64,000 nt of DNA. Source: Pseudothauera rhizosphaerae. Lineage in GTDB: Bacteria > Pseudomonadota > Gammaproteobacteria > Burkholderiales > Rhodocyclaceae. The stretch is taken from positions 1 through 64,000 of the forward strand of contig NZ_SSOD01000007.1 in assembly GCF_004801305.1 (NCBI RefSeq), written 5' to 3'. Made by a program: the position numbers and the translations under genes. The notes under the pieces are model-generated. The model saw only the letters and a list, made by a program, of their open reading frames with translations, did no database searches and was not told the DNA's origin. Of the stretch, positions 32,139-41,929 are shown piece by piece; positions within the stretch are counted from its first letter, which is position 1; the number at the start of each line of letters is the position of its first letter.

Positions 32139-32265
32139 GGGGTTCCGTAGCGTGGATTCGGCAAAGGCGCAAGTCTAACATGCAGGGATTGCACCTTCTA
32201 AGTGCGCGGCTTGCCGGACGCCCTTCGCCCGCCTACCATCCCGGTCCGGACCGCGGAATCCGCCC

Positions 32266-32694
32266 ATGACCCACTCCATCCAGCGCTATCTCGGCAGCGG
32301 CGACGCCCTCGCCCGCCTGCACGACCACGCCGCGCGGCTGCGTCGCCTGCAGACGGCCTTCGAGCGCTGCCTGCCGCCGCTGCTGGCGGCTTCGTGCCGG
32401 GTCGGCAATCTGAAGGGGGAAACGCTGGTGGTGTTCGCGCAGGGCAATGCGGTGGCCGCGAAGCTCAAGCAGATGGCCCCCGGCCTGGCCGCCCGGCTGG
32501 TTGAACAAGGACACGCGCTGCGGGAGATTCAGGTCAAGGTGGCGGTGCATCAACCCGCACCCTGGCGACCGGCACCGGTCGAGCGCCACATTTCGGCGGA
32601 GGGGAAACGCAGCCTGACCGATCTCGCCGCCTCGCTGCCCGCGGACTCGCCCCTGCGCGAAGCGCTCGAACGCCTGGCCCGGCGCAGCCGCTGA
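32266..32694 (+). CDS. dciA: DciA family (DUF721) protein
   Basis: 142 residues. The DUF721 core lies at about 25-85 (RRLQTAFERCLPPLLAASCRVGNLKGETLVVFAQGNAVAAKLKQ), followed by a poorly conserved tail ending in a basic helix (LREALERLARRSR). DciA proteins interact with the replicative helicase DnaB and assist its loading in bacteria without DnaC. Single plus-strand gene between secA (divergent) and the tiny membrane protein gene (convergent, seven bases away). Family call is good; function is by family. Confidence 0.82.
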   Translation: MTHSIQRYLGSGDALARLHDHAARLRRLQTAFERCLPPLLAASCRVGNLKGETLVVFAQGNAVAAKLKQMAPGLAARLVEQGHALREIQVKVAVHQPAPWRPAPVERHISAEGKRSLTDLAASLPADSPLREALERLARRSR

Positions 32695-32701
32695 AGCGGC
32701 C

Positions 32702-32887
32702 TCAGCCCGAAAAGAAGATCCGTTCCAGCACGAACAGCAGCATCACCAGCAGCACCGCCGCCAGCGTGCCGCGGGTGAAGTTCCACGCCCACAGGCGGTA
32801 GCGCGGATTGCCGGTGAAGAGCCAGGCGAGCAGCGAGGCGCCGATGCCGACGGCGGCCAGCAGCACCAGGATACGGATGATCGGCAT
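32702..32887 (-). CDS. Tiny two-helix membrane protein of unknown function
   Basis: 61 residues with two hydrophobic segments (about 4-24 and 38-58) joined by the basic loop TGNPRYRLWAWNFTR. It starts 12 bases after the lpxC stop on the same strand and so is probably the last gene of the division-cluster transcript. I recognise no named family. The conserved-looking amphipathic loop and the clean frame argue for a real gene rather than chance. Confidence 0.65.
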   Translation of the reverse strand: MPIIRILVLLAAVGIGASLLAWLFTGNPRYRLWAWNFTRGTLAAVLLVMLLFVLERIFFSG

Positions 32888-32899
32888 CGACGGCCGGGC

Positions 32900-33817
32900 T
32901 CAGGCCAGCGCGAGGTCGAACTGGTGGCTGACCGCCTGCGGCGTGGCCGCGGCTTTTTCGAAGGTGACGATTTCCCAGGCGCTCCGGTCTTCCAGCAGCA
33001 CCCGCAGGATCTGGTTGTTGAGGGCATGGCCCGCCTTGTGCGCCGAGTAGGCGGCGAGCAGCGGATGGCCGCACAGGTAGAGATCGCCGATGGCGTCGAG
33101 CACCTTGTGCTTGACGAACTCGTCGCCGTAGCGCAGGCCGTCGGCATTGAGCACGCGGTACTCGTCCATGACGATGGCGTTGTCCAGGCTGCCGCCCAGG
33201 GCCAGCCCGTTGGCGCGCATGAAGTCCACGTCCTGCATGAAGCCGAAGGTGCGGGCACGGGCCACGTCGCGCACGTAGGACTGTTCGGCGAAGTCCACCG
33301 TGACCTCGGAGGAGCTGCGGTCGATGGCCGGGTGATTGAAGACGATGGAGAAGGTGAGGCGGAAGCCGTCGTGGGGTTCCAGGCGCACCCACTTGTCCCC
33401 TTCCCGGTACTCCACGGCGCGCTTGACGCGCAGGAAGCGCTTGGGCGCCTTCTGCTCCTCGATGCCGGCCGATTGCAGCAGGAACACGAAGGGGCCGGCG
33501 CTGCCGTCGAGGATGGGAATCTCGGGCGCATCCACGTCCACGTGCAGGTTGTCGATGCCCAGCCCGGCCAGCGCGGACATCAGGTGCTCCACCGTGCCGA
33601 CCTTCTCGCCGCCCTTTTCCAGCCCCGAGCACATGCGGGTGTCGCACACCGCGTAAGGGTCCGCCGGCAGGGACAGGGGCGGGTCGAGATCGACGCGGTG
33701 GAAGACGATGCCGGTGTCCGGCGCGGCCGGACGCAGCACGAGATTGACCTTGCGGCCGCCGTGCAGGCCGACCCCGGTGGCCTTGACGATGGATTTGAGC
33801 GTGCGCTGCCTGATCAT
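32900..33817 (-). CDS. lpxC: UDP-3-O-acyl-N-acetylglucosamine deacetylase LpxC
   Basis: 305 residues, standard length. It catalyses the committed step of lipid A synthesis using Zn2+. Zinc ligands are visible in [10 protein letters not shown] and in [13 protein letters not shown] (His and Asp), and the catalytic His in [11 protein letters not shown]. The [11 protein letters not shown] segment is also conserved. It follows ftsZ after a 159-base gap with a strong hairpin, the usual end of the dcw cluster in proteobacteria, so it may have its own promoter as well as read-through. Confidence 0.96.
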   Translation of the reverse strand: MIRQRTLKSIVKATGVGLHGGRKVNLVLRPAAPDTGIVFHRVDLDPPLSLPADPYAVCDTRMCSGLEKGGEKVGTVEHLMSALAGLGIDNLHVDVDAPEIPILDGSAGPFVFLLQSAGIEEQKAPKRFLRVKRAVEYREGDKWVRLEPHDGFRLTFSIVFNHPAIDRSSSEVTVDFAEQSYVRDVARARTFGFMQDVDFMRANGLALGGSLDNAIVMDEYRVLNADGLRYGDEFVKHKVLDAIGDLYLCGHPLLAAYSAHKAGHALNNQILRVLLEDRSAWEIVTFEKAAATPQAVSHQFDLALA

Positions 33818-33900
33818 GGTGGATTTCCCTTGCGACGCAACAGTTTAACGCAGTCCGGGCTCTTGTTGCATTGCAGTGACAGCGGGCAGTGAACGGGGAC

Positions 33901-33947
33901 GGGCGCCCGGGCACGGACCGGAGGCGGAGGTCCGTGCCGGGGCGCCC
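33901..33947 (-). terminator. Long hairpin between ftsZ and lpxC
   Basis: Arms 33901-33919 and 33929-33947 pair over 19 positions with a single mismatch around a nine-base loop. It sits 30 bases after the ftsZ stop. There is no T-run on the minus strand, so partial termination or message stabilisation are both possible. Confidence 0.55.
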
Positions 33948-33976
33948 GCCTGACGCAGGCGGAGGCGAATCCTGCG

Positions 33977-35113
33977 TCAGTCGGCCTGCTTGCGCAGGAA
34001 GGCGGGGATGTCGTAGGTACCCATGCCGTTGGCGCTCATGGCCTCGACCGTGGTGCGGCGGCCGCTGCGGATCACCGCCGGCACGTCCAGGTTGCTCATG
34101 TCCACGCCGCCGGACGGGCCGTAGGTGCCGGTCCCCTGCACCACCTGCATCACCGGCTGGCGCGCGGCGCGGGGCGTGCCCAGGCCGGTGGCGACCACGG
34201 TGATGCGGATGCGGTCTTCCATGCTCTCCTCGAACACGGTGCCGTACTTGACGAAGGCTTCCGGCGCGGCGAAGGCCTGCACGGTCTTCACCGCGTCGCG
34301 CACTTCGGACATCTTCAGCGAGCGGCTGGCGGTGATGTTGATCAGCACGCAGCGCGCGCCGGAGAGTTCCGTGCCTTCCAGCAGCGGCGACACGGCGGCC
34401 TGTTCGGCGGCGATGCGCGCCCGGTCGAGGCCCGCGGCTTCGGCCGAACCCATCATCGCGCGGCCCATCTCGGCCATGGCGGTGCGCACGTCCTGGAAGT
34501 CCACGTTGACCAGGCCCGGCACGTTGATGATCTCGGCGATGCCGCCCACCGCGGAGCGCAATACGTTGTCGGCGGAACGGAAGCAGTCCTCGAAGCCGGC
34601 GTCGTCGCCGAACACTTCGAGCAGCTTGTCGTTGAGGACGACGATGAGCGAATCCACGTTGCGGGTGAGTTCCTCGACGCCGCTCTCCGCCACCCGCAGG
34701 CGGTTCTCGAAGTCGAAGGGCTTGGTCACCACGGCCACGGTCAGGATGCCCTTCTCCTTGGCGATCTCCGCCACCACGGGGGCCGCGCCGGTGCCGGTGC
34801 CGCCGCCCATGCCGCCGGTAATGAAGCACATGTGCGCGCCTTCCAGCGCGGCGGCGATGGCTTCGCGCGACTCCTGCGCCGCGGCGCGGCCCGCTTCCGG
34901 CTTGGAGCCGGCGCCCAGGCCCGAGTCGCCGAGCTGGATCTTGGTGGGCGCGAGGCAGCGGCGCAGCGCCTGCGCGTCGGTGTTGGCAACGACGAACTCT
35001 ACGCCCTGCACGCCTTCGCGGATCATGTGATCGACAGCGTTGCCGCCGGCACCGCCCACACCGATGACCTTGATCATCGTTCCGGTGGGAACCTTCTCAT
35101 GGATTTCAAACAT
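33977..35113 (-). CDS. ftsZ: Cell division protein FtsZ
   Basis: 378 residues from ATG 35113, fixed by GGAGG eight bases upstream; a longer frame to 35161 lacks support. Tubulin-like GTPase: GVGGAGGNAV near the start, signature GGGTGTGAAPVVAEIAKE, and the NVDFQDVRTAM segment. The C-terminal peptide DIPAFLRKQAD is the conserved site for FtsA/ZipA binding. It forms the Z-ring. It is separated from ftsA by 144 bases with its own probable regulatory sequence, whereas all upstream division genes overlap. Confidence 0.97.
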   Translation of the reverse strand: MFEIHEKVPTGTMIKVIGVGGAGGNAVDHMIREGVQGVEFVVANTDAQALRRCLAPTKIQLGDSGLGAGSKPEAGRAAAQESREAIAAALEGAHMCFITGGMGGGTGTGAAPVVAEIAKEKGILTVAVVTKPFDFENRLRVAESGVEELTRNVDSLIVVLNDKLLEVFGDDAGFEDCFRSADNVLRSAVGGIAEIINVPGLVNVDFQDVRTAMAEMGRAMMGSAEAAGLDRARIAAEQAAVSPLLEGTELSGARCVLINITASRSLKMSEVRDAVKTVQAFAAPEAFVKYGTVFEESMEDRIRITVVATGLGTPRAARQPVMQVVQGTGTYGPSGGVDMSNLDVPAVIRSGRRTTVEAMSANGMGTYDIPAFLRKQAD

Positions 35114-35169
35114 TTGACTCGCCTCCGAGTTGAAAAGCCCTACTGCACACAGAACACCCACCGGACCTG

Positions 35170-35204
35170 TATTTAGTATTGCGGACGAAGTCTACAACTA
35201 AATA
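35170..35204 (-). promoter_or_regulatory. AT-rich dyad in the ftsA-ftsZ gap
   Basis: TATTTAGT (35170-35177) and ACTAAATA (35197-35204) form a perfect 8-bp inverted repeat with 19 bases between, in an otherwise GC-rich sequence. It lies 57-91 bases upstream of the ftsZ start. A regulator site or part of a ftsZ promoter is likely but no consensus promoter was recognised. Confidence 0.4.
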
Positions 35205-35257
35205 TCGGTCCATGACAGGCACTCATTCACGTCATCCGGACGGCCCATCCGCCCGGA

Positions 35258-36487
35258 TCAAAAGTTCTTCTCCAACCACGCCCTCATGCGCCCGAACACC
35301 TGGCGCACGCTGCGCGTCTCCCGCGCCTGGATGCCGCGCCGGCGCTGCGCTGCGCCTTCCAGCAACAGCCCCATGGCCGCGGCGTAGCGCGGGTGGCACA
35401 CCACGTCCGCCAGGCCGCCCTCGTACTGGGGCGCACCCACGCGCACCGGCATGTGGAACACCTCTTCGCCCAGCTCGACCATGCCGCTCATGACCGAGGA
35501 GCCGCCGGTGAGCACGATTCCCGAGGACAACAGTTCCTCGTAGCCGCTGCGGCGCAATTCGGCCTGCACCAGCTCGAACAGCTCGGAGACGCGCGGCTCG
35601 ATCACGTCGGCCAGGGCCTGGCGGGAGAGCTTGCGCGGCGGGCGGTCGCCCACGCCGGGCACCTCGATCATTTCCTCGGGATCGGCCAGGGTGTGCATGG
35701 CCACGCCGTGGCGGATCTTCAGTTCCTCGGCTTCCGCGGTGGGGGTGCGCAGGGCCATGGCGATGTCGTTGGTGATCTGGTCGCCAGCCACCGGGATCAC
35801 CGCGGTGTGGCGGATGGCGCCCTGGGTGAACACGGCGATGTCGGTGGTGCCGCCGCCGATGTCCACCAGGCACACGCCCAGTTCTTTTTCGTCCTCGGTG
35901 AGCACCGCGTAGCTGGAGGCCAGCGGCTGCAGGATCAGGTCCATCACCTCCAGCCCGCAGCGGCGCACGCACTTGATGACGTTCTGCGCCGCGGACACCG
36001 CGCCGGTGACGATGTGCACCTTCACTTCCAGCTTGACGCCGCTCATGCCGATGGGCTCGCGCACGCCGCCCTGGCCGTCGATGATGAATTCCTGGGTCAG
36101 GATGTGCAGGATCTGCTGCTCGGCCGGAATGGGCATGGCACGCGCCACCTCGATGACCCGCTCCAGGTCCATGGGCGTGACTTCCTTGTCCTTGATCGCC
36201 ACCATGCCGTTGGAGTTGAAGCTCTTGATGTGGCTGCCGGCGATGCCCGTATACACGTCGCGGATCTTGCAGTCGGCCATCAGCTCGACTTCCTGGATCA
36301 CGCGGGAGATGGCATCGACCGTGGCCTCGATGTTCACCACCACGCCGCGCTTGAGGCCGTTGGTGGGCTGGGTACCCAGGCCGACCACGTCCAGGCGCCC
36401 GTCGGGCCGCACCTCGGCGACGATGCAGGTGATCTTGGCGGTGCCGATGTCGAGGCCGACGATCAGGTCCTTGTAGTCCTTGCTCAT
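35258..36487 (-). CDS. ftsA: Cell division protein FtsA
   Basis: 409 residues from ATG 36487, overlapping the ftsQ stop (ATGA). Actin-like ATPase fold: phosphate 1 motif VGLDIGTAKITCIVAEV, phosphate 2 CLVDIGGGTTDIAVF, and adenosine motif IVLTGGSSVMSGM. The C-terminal amphipathic membrane-targeting segment is represented by QVFGRMRAWLEKNF. It tethers FtsZ to the inner membrane and recruits later division proteins. Confidence 0.97.
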   Translation of the reverse strand: MSKDYKDLIVGLDIGTAKITCIVAEVRPDGRLDVVGLGTQPTNGLKRGVVVNIEATVDAISRVIQEVELMADCKIRDVYTGIAGSHIKSFNSNGMVAIKDKEVTPMDLERVIEVARAMPIPAEQQILHILTQEFIIDGQGGVREPIGMSGVKLEVKVHIVTGAVSAAQNVIKCVRRCGLEVMDLILQPLASSYAVLTEDEKELGVCLVDIGGGTTDIAVFTQGAIRHTAVIPVAGDQITNDIAMALRTPTAEAEELKIRHGVAMHTLADPEEMIEVPGVGDRPPRKLSRQALADVIEPRVSELFELVQAELRRSGYEELLSSGIVLTGGSSVMSGMVELGEEVFHMPVRVGAPQYEGGLADVVCHPRYAAAMGLLLEGAAQRRRGIQARETRSVRQVFGRMRAWLEKNF

Positions 36488-37317
36488 TTCTTGCCTTTCA
36501 TAGCCAGGGTGTCTGCCGGGGTGAGGGCGAATCCGCTCGGATAGCGCAGGTCGGCCACCGCCACCTGCACGCCTATGCCTTCCTGCGCCTGCGGCCATGC
36601 GGCGACGAAGCGCGCCAGCCGTTCGTCCAGGGGCGCCTTGTCCTGCTCGCGGCCGAGGACGATCACCATGTCGTCGTCCAGGCGCAGTTGCCAGGCCTCG
36701 CGGGCGGACAGCACCACGCCCACCGGCTTGCGGCCCAGGGGCGCGAGCAGGCGGGAGAAGCGCTCGTAGCGCGCCAGCACGTAGGCGGCCGAACCCTGCG
36801 GCCCGGAGAAGCTCGGCAGGCGGGCGTTGCTCGCCGCCACGAAGACTTCGCCCTGGCGATTGACCAGGTGCGTGTCGCCCTCGTCCCCGCTGGTCCAGTA
36901 GGCCGCCGCCTGGTGCTCCTGCAGGCGCAGCTCCAGCACGTCCGGCCAGCGCCGGCGCACCTCGGCGCGGCGCACCCAGGGCAGCTTCTCGAAATCGGCG
37001 CGCACCCGGTCCAGATCCACGGTGAAGAAATTGCCGCGGATCGCCGAGCGCGCCACGTATTCGAGCTGGGCCGTGGTGACCTGGGCCGGCGGGCTGAGCA
37101 GCACCACTTCGCGCAGCGGGAAGAAGGGACGCGCCAGGAACCAGCTCACCGCCACCCAGGTCAGCCCCAGCGCCGCGAACAGCATCAGCAGGTCGGCGGC
37201 CAGGTTGAGCAGCGCGGGGCGGTTCCACAGCCCTTCGGACTCGCGCGCACGCCCTCCCCGCCCGCCTTCGCGGCCGGGCTGGGAGGAAGCGAGACGGCGC
37301 CGAGCCAGTTCAGCCAA
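36484..37317 (-). CDS. ftsQ: Cell division protein FtsQ
   Basis: 277 residues from TTG 37317. This start is chosen because GGAGG (37324-37328) lies six bases upstream; a TTG at 37332 would place that site inside the gene. It overlaps ddl by eight bases. Topology: short basic cytoplasmic tail ([15 protein letters not shown]), one membrane helix (about 40-60) and a periplasmic POTRA domain beginning [28 protein letters not shown], followed by the FtsQ beta domain. It links the cytoplasmic ring to FtsL/FtsB and septal wall synthesis. Confidence 0.93.
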   Translation of the reverse strand: MAELARRRLASSQPGREGGRGGRARESEGLWNRPALLNLAADLLMLFAALGLTWVAVSWFLARPFFPLREVVLLSPPAQVTTAQLEYVARSAIRGNFFTVDLDRVRADFEKLPWVRRAEVRRRWPDVLELRLQEHQAAAYWTSGDEGDTHLVNRQGEVFVAASNARLPSFSGPQGSAAYVLARYERFSRLLAPLGRKPVGVVLSAREAWQLRLDDDMVIVLGREQDKAPLDERLARFVAAWPQAQEGIGVQVAVADLRYPSGFALTPADTLAMKGKK

Positions 37318-38224
37318 GACGGGCCTCCGCAAGGATCGCCAGGCACAGTTCTTCGAAGCTCAGGCCGGCCACGCGCGCCGACATGGGCACCAGGGAATGG
37401 CCGGTCATGCCCGGCGCGGTGTTCATCTCCAGCAGGTAGGGGCGGCCGTCGTCGGTCAGGATCAGGTCGGCGCGGCCCCAGCCGCGGCATCCCAACACTT
37501 TGGCCGATTTCATCACCAGCGCCTGCAACTCGCGCTCCTGCTCCGCTGGCAGGCCGCTCGGGCAGTCATAGCGGGTGTCGTCGGTGAAGTACTTGTGCTG
37601 GTAGTCGTAGTTGCCTTCCGGCGCGACGATGCGCACCAGCGGCAAGACACGTTCGCCGAGGAAGGGCGCGGTGAGTTCGGCGCCGGTGACGAATTCCTCC
37701 GCGATCACCAGGTCGTCGAAGCGCGCCGCGAGTTCCCAGGCGGCTTTCAACTGGCCGGCGTCGGTGACCTTGGTGGCACCCATGCTGGAGCCTTCATGCA
37801 CCGGCTTGACGAAGATGGGCAGGCCCAGGTCGGCGGCCACCGCGTCCCAGTCGCTGTGCTCGTCGAGGATGGCGTAGCGCGGCGTGGGCAGGCCCGCGGC
37901 CAGCCACACCATCTTGGTGCGCCACTTGTCCATGGACAGGGCGGAGGCCATCACGCCGCTGCCGGTGTAGGGGATGCCCATCAGTTCCAGCGCGCCCTGC
38001 ACCGTGCCGTCCTCGCCGCCGCGGCCGTGGAGCGCGATGAAGGCGCGCGCATAGCCTTCGTCCTTGAGGGCATGCAGGTCGCGCTCGGCCGGATCGAAGG
38101 CATGGGCATCCACGCCCGCGCGCTGCAGCGCCGAGAGCACCGCGGCGCCCGACATCAGCGACACCTCGCGCTCGGCACTCGAACCGCCGAACAGCACCGC
38201 GACCTTGCCGAAATCCGTGCTCAC
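37310..38224 (-). CDS. ddl: D-alanine--D-alanine ligase
   Basis: 304 residues from GTG 38224, overlapping the murC stop (GTGA). ATP-grasp enzyme making the D-Ala-D-Ala dipeptide. Motifs: [17 protein letters not shown] at the N-terminus, [34 protein letters not shown] and the C-terminal [18 protein letters not shown]. Length fits the DdlB type located in dcw clusters. It supplies MurF, encoded further upstream in the same operon. Confidence 0.96.
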   Translation of the reverse strand: MSTDFGKVAVLFGGSSAEREVSLMSGAAVLSALQRAGVDAHAFDPAERDLHALKDEGYARAFIALHGRGGEDGTVQGALELMGIPYTGSGVMASALSMDKWRTKMVWLAAGLPTPRYAILDEHSDWDAVAADLGLPIFVKPVHEGSSMGATKVTDAGQLKAAWELAARFDDLVIAEEFVTGAELTAPFLGERVLPLVRIVAPEGNYDYQHKYFTDDTRYDCPSGLPAEQERELQALVMKSAKVLGCRGWGRADLILTDDGRPYLLEMNTAPGMTGHSLVPMSARVAGLSFEELCLAILAEARLG

Positions 38225-39636
38225 GCCTCTCCCCCGTCCTTGCTCAGTTTGCCGGGCACCGCGCCGATGGAGCCGGCGCCCATGGTGATCACCACGTCGC
38301 CGTCCTGGGCGGCGTCCACAATGGCCTGCGGCATGGCCTCGATGTCCTCCACGAACACCGGCTCCACCTTGCCCGCCACGCGCAGCGCCCGCGCCAGCGT
38401 GCGGCCGTCGGCGGCGACGATGGGCGTCTCGCCGGCGGCATAGACTTCGGCCAGCAGCAGCGCATCCACCGAGGACAGCACCTTGACGAAGTCCTCGAAG
38501 CAGTCCCGCGTGCGCGTGTAGCGGTGGGGCTGGAAGGCCAGCACCAGGCGGCGGCCGGGAAAGGCGCCGCGGGCCGCGGCGATGGTCGCCGCCATCTCCA
38601 CCGGGTGGTGGCCGTAGTCGTCCACCAGCGTGAAGCTGCCGCGGGGATTGCCTTCCGCGTCCGTCAGCGCCACTTCGCCGTAGCGCTGGAAGCGCCGCCC
38701 CACGCCGTTGAATTCCGCCAGCGCCTTGACGATGGCCGCATCCGGCACCTGCACCTCGGTGGCCACCGCAATGGCCGCCAAGGCATTGAGCACGTTGTGC
38801 ATGCCGGGCAGGTTGAGTTCGATCTGCAGCCGGCTGGTGGTGCCGTTGACGCGCACCGCGTCGAACAGCATGCGCCCGCCTTCGGCGCGCACGTTCTCGG
38901 CGCGGATGTTGGCGTTCTCCGACAGGCCGTAGCGCACGATCTGCTTGGACACCAGCGGCATGATGGAGCGCACGTGGGGGTCGTCCTCGCACAGCACCGC
39001 GACGCCGTAGAAAGGCAGGTGCTGGAGGAAATCGACGAAGGCCTGCTTGAGGCGGGCGAAGTCGTGTCCGTAGGTGTCCATGTGGTCGGCGTCGATGTTC
39101 GTGACCACCGAGATCACCGGGTTCAGCATCAGGAAGGAGGCGTCCGACTCGTCCGCTTCCGCCACCAGGAAGTCGCCCTTGCCCAGGCGCGCGTTGGCGC
39201 CGGCGGCATTGAGCCGGCCGCCGATGACGAAGGTCGGGTCCATGCCGCCTTCGGCCAGGATGCTTGCCACCAGCGAGGTCGTCGTGGTCTTGCCGTGGGT
39301 GCCGGCGATGGCGATGCCGCGCTGGAAGCGCATCAGCTCGGCCAGCATCTGCGCCCGCGGCACCACCGGAATGCCCCGCGCACGGGCGGCGATCACTTCC
39401 GGGTTGTCGCCCTTGACCGCGGTGGAGGTCACCACCACGTCGGCGCGGTCGATGTGGGCGGCTTCGTGCCCGCGCACCACGCGCGCGCCCATGGCCCGCA
39501 GGCGGCGGGTGGCCGCGTTGTCGCCCAGGTCCGAGCCGCTCACGGTGAAGCCCTGATTCACCAGCACTTCGGCGATGCCGCTCATGCCGGCCCCGCCGAT
39601 GCCGACGAAGTGGATGTGCTTGACCTTGTGTTTCAT
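38221..39636 (-). CDS. murC: UDP-N-acetylmuramate--L-alanine ligase
   Basis: 471 residues from ATG 39636, which overlaps the murG stop and has GGAGGG upstream; a longer frame to 39663 is not supported. Dinucleotide-like N-terminus [20 protein letters not shown]-loop [18 protein letters not shown], and [16 protein letters not shown] are MurC hallmarks. It adds L-Ala to UDP-MurNAc, the first of the four ligases all encoded in this cluster. No murB lies between murC and ddl. Confidence 0.96.
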   Translation of the reverse strand: MKHKVKHIHFVGIGGAGMSGIAEVLVNQGFTVSGSDLGDNAATRRLRAMGARVVRGHEAAHIDRADVVVTSTAVKGDNPEVIAARARGIPVVPRAQMLAELMRFQRGIAIAGTHGKTTTTSLVASILAEGGMDPTFVIGGRLNAAGANARLGKGDFLVAEADESDASFLMLNPVISVVTNIDADHMDTYGHDFARLKQAFVDFLQHLPFYGVAVLCEDDPHVRSIMPLVSKQIVRYGLSENANIRAENVRAEGGRMLFDAVRVNGTTSRLQIELNLPGMHNVLNALAAIAVATEVQVPDAAIVKALAEFNGVGRRFQRYGEVALTDAEGNPRGSFTLVDDYGHHPVEMAATIAAARGAFPGRRLVLAFQPHRYTRTRDCFEDFVKVLSSVDALLLAEVYAAGETPIVAADGRTLARALRVAGKVEPVFVEDIEAMPQAIVDAAQDGDVVITMGAGSIGAVPGKLSKDGGEA

Positions 39637-40700
39637 CGCCGGCCCTCCGCCAGCCGTTCGCATGCGGCGGCCACGTCCTGCGCCGCCTGCGGTTTCGCCA
39701 GTTCGCGCGCCTTGCCGGCCATCTCCAGCAGGCGTTCGCGGGTCAGTCCGGCGAGGATGCCGGCGAGTTTGTCCGCGTCCAATTCCGGCTGCGGCAGCAG
39801 GAAGGCCGCGCCGTGATCGGCGAGGAAGCGCGCATTGCTCGTCTGGTGGTCGTCCACCGCATGCGGGAAAGGCACCAGCAGGCTGGCCGCGCCCGCCGCC
39901 GCCAGTTCGGCCACGGTCAGCGCGCCGGCGCGGCAGATCACCAGGTCGGCCGCTCCGTAGCGTGCCGCCATGTCGTCGATGAAGGGCAGCAGTTCGCCCT
40001 CCACGCCCGCGTCCCGGTAGGCCGCGCGCAGCGCGTCGATCTGCGTCTCACCGGCCTGGTGGGTGACCACGGGGCGTCGGTCCGCCGGAATGCGCGCCAG
40101 CGCCTGCGGCACGGTGGCGTTGAGCACCGATGCGCCCAGGCTGCCGCCCACCACCAGCACGCGCAGGGGGCCTTCGCGCCCCGCGAAGCGCTCGGCCGGA
40201 GGCGGCAGCGCGGCGATGTCCTCGCGCACCGGGTTGCCCACCCAGCGCGCCTTCTTCAGCACGCCCGGGAAGCCGCTGAGCACGCCGTCGGCCACCTCCG
40301 CGAGCACGCGGTTGGCGAGCCCCGCTACCGAGTTCTGTTCGTGCAGCACCAGCGGCCGGCCGGTGAGCACGGCCATCATGCCGCCGGGGAAGGTCACGTA
40401 GCCGCCCATGCCCAGCACCACGTCCGGACGGATGCGGCGCAACTGGCCCAGGGCCTGCCAGAAGCCGGAAAGGAGATTCACCGGCAGCATCAGCTTGCGC
40501 ACCAGGCCCTTGCCGCGCAGCGCGCCGAAACGCACCCAGGCGGTCTCGTAGCCGCGGGCCGGGACGATGCGCGCCTCCATGCGGTCCGCGTTGCCCATCC
40601 ACACGATGCGCCAGCCCTTGGCGCGCAGCACCTCGGCCACCGCGATGCCCGGGAAGATGTGCCCGCCGGTGCCGCCGGCCATGACGAGGAGGGTCTTCAT
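39633..40700 (-). CDS. murG: Lipid II synthase MurG
   Basis: 355 residues from ATG 40700 (overlap with ftsW, GGAGG upstream). GT-B glycosyltransferase that adds GlcNAc to lipid I. Motifs: [18 protein letters not shown] at the N-terminus, [32 protein letters not shown], and donor-site [17 protein letters not shown] and [32 protein letters not shown] in the C-terminal half. Peripheral membrane protein on the cytoplasmic face. Confidence 0.96.
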   Translation of the reverse strand: MKTLLVMAGGTGGHIFPGIAVAEVLRAKGWRIVWMGNADRMEARIVPARGYETAWVRFGALRGKGLVRKLMLPVNLLSGFWQALGQLRRIRPDVVLGMGGYVTFPGGMMAVLTGRPLVLHEQNSVAGLANRVLAEVADGVLSGFPGVLKKARWVGNPVREDIAALPPPAERFAGREGPLRVLVVGGSLGASVLNATVPQALARIPADRRPVVTHQAGETQIDALRAAYRDAGVEGELLPFIDDMAARYGAADLVICRAGALTVAELAAAGAASLLVPFPHAVDDHQTSNARFLADHGAAFLLPQPELDADKLAGILAGLTRERLLEMAGKARELAKPQAAQDVAAACERLAEGRR

Positions 40701-41929
40701 GCCCGGCCTCCCCGCATGACTTGGCGATTTTCCCAGTCCACGCGCAACAGAATGGCCAAAGCCAGGCAGTTGGCGACGATGCCCGAACCGCCGAAGCTCA
40801 TCAGCGGCAGGGTCAGGCCCTTGGTGGGCAGCAGGCCCATGTTCACGCCCATGTTGATGAAGGACTGCACGCCCATCCACAGGCCGATCCCCTGCGCCAC
40901 CAGGCCGGCGAAGTAGCGTTCCAGCTTGATCGCCGCACGCCCGATGGTGAACGCACGCTGCACCAGCAGCGCGAACAGCACCACCACGACGAGCACGCCG
41001 GCGAACCCCAGTTCCTCGGCCAGCACCGCGAGCAGGAAGTCGGTATGCGCCTCGGGCAGATAGAAGAGCTTTTCCACGCTCGCCCCCAGGCCGACGCCCA
41101 GCCACTCGCCGCGGCCGAAGGCGATCAGCGCGTGGGAGAGCTGGTAGCCCTTGCCGAAGGCGTCCTGCCACGGGTCCATGAAGCCGAAGATGCGTTCGCG
41201 CCGGTAGGGCGACAGCCACACCAGCAGCGCGAAGCCCACCAGCGCCAGCAGCACCAGCACCGCGAACACGCGCGCATTCACGCCGCCGAGGAAGAGCACG
41301 CCGAAGGCGACGGCGCAGATCACCACGAAGGCGCCGAAGTCCGGCTCCAGCAGCAGCAGGCAGCCCACCAGGATGATGGCACCGGCCATGGGCAGGAAGC
41401 CGCGCTTGAAGCTGCCCATGGCGTCGAGCTTGCGCACCGTGTAGTCGGCGGCGTAGAGGCCGACGAAGACCTTCATCAGTTCCGAGGGCTGCACGTTGAT
41501 CGGCCCCAGCGCGATCCAGCGGCGGGCGCCGTTCACTTCACGGCCGATGCCCGGAATCAGAACCAGCATGAGCAGCAGCACGCCGGCCATGAACAGCCAG
41601 GGCGCAGCCTGCTGCCAGCGCCCCATGGGCACCTGGAAGGCGAGCAGGCCCAGCGCAGTGCCCAGCGCCAGGTACAGGCCATGGCGCATCAGGAAGTAAT
41701 GGGACTGGCGGCCGGTGAAATGGCTGCCTTCGGCGATGGCGATGGAGGCCGAATACACCATGATCAGGCCGATCAGCAGCAGCGCCGCGGCCGACCAGAT
41801 CAGCAGCGGATCGAGTTCCCGCGACGGCGCGGCCGGGCGCATCAGGCGGCTCACCGCGCGCGCGGTCTCCGCCCCGCCGCGGGCGCGGCGCGGGGGGGAC
41901 GGCGCGGAGAACGGCAGCGCCAGCTTCAT
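40697..41929 (-). CDS. ftsW: Septal peptidoglycan glycosyltransferase FtsW
   Basis: 410 residues from ATG 41929, overlapping murD (ATGA). SEDS family membrane protein with about ten helices after a roughly 40-residue basic cytoplasmic tail. Motifs: [12 protein letters not shown]-like [43 protein letters not shown] and [18 protein letters not shown]. It polymerises septal glycan together with FtsI, encoded upstream. Distinguished from RodA by position and the septal-type PSEL context. Confidence 0.95.
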   Translation of the reverse strand: MKLALPFSAPSPPRRARGGAETARAVSRLMRPAAPSRELDPLLIWSAAALLLIGLIMVYSASIAIAEGSHFTGRQSHYFLMRHGLYLALGTALGLLAFQVPMGRWQQAAPWLFMAGVLLLMLVLIPGIGREVNGARRWIALGPINVQPSELMKVFVGLYAADYTVRKLDAMGSFKRGFLPMAGAIILVGCLLLLEPDFGAFVVICAVAFGVLFLGGVNARVFAVLVLLALVGFALLVWLSPYRRERIFGFMDPWQDAFGKGYQLSHALIAFGRGEWLGVGLGASVEKLFYLPEAHTDFLLAVLAEELGFAGVLVVVVLFALLVQRAFTIGRAAIKLERYFAGLVAQGIGLWMGVQSFINMGVNMGLLPTKGLTLPLMSFGGSGIVANCLALAILLRVDWENRQVMRGGRA

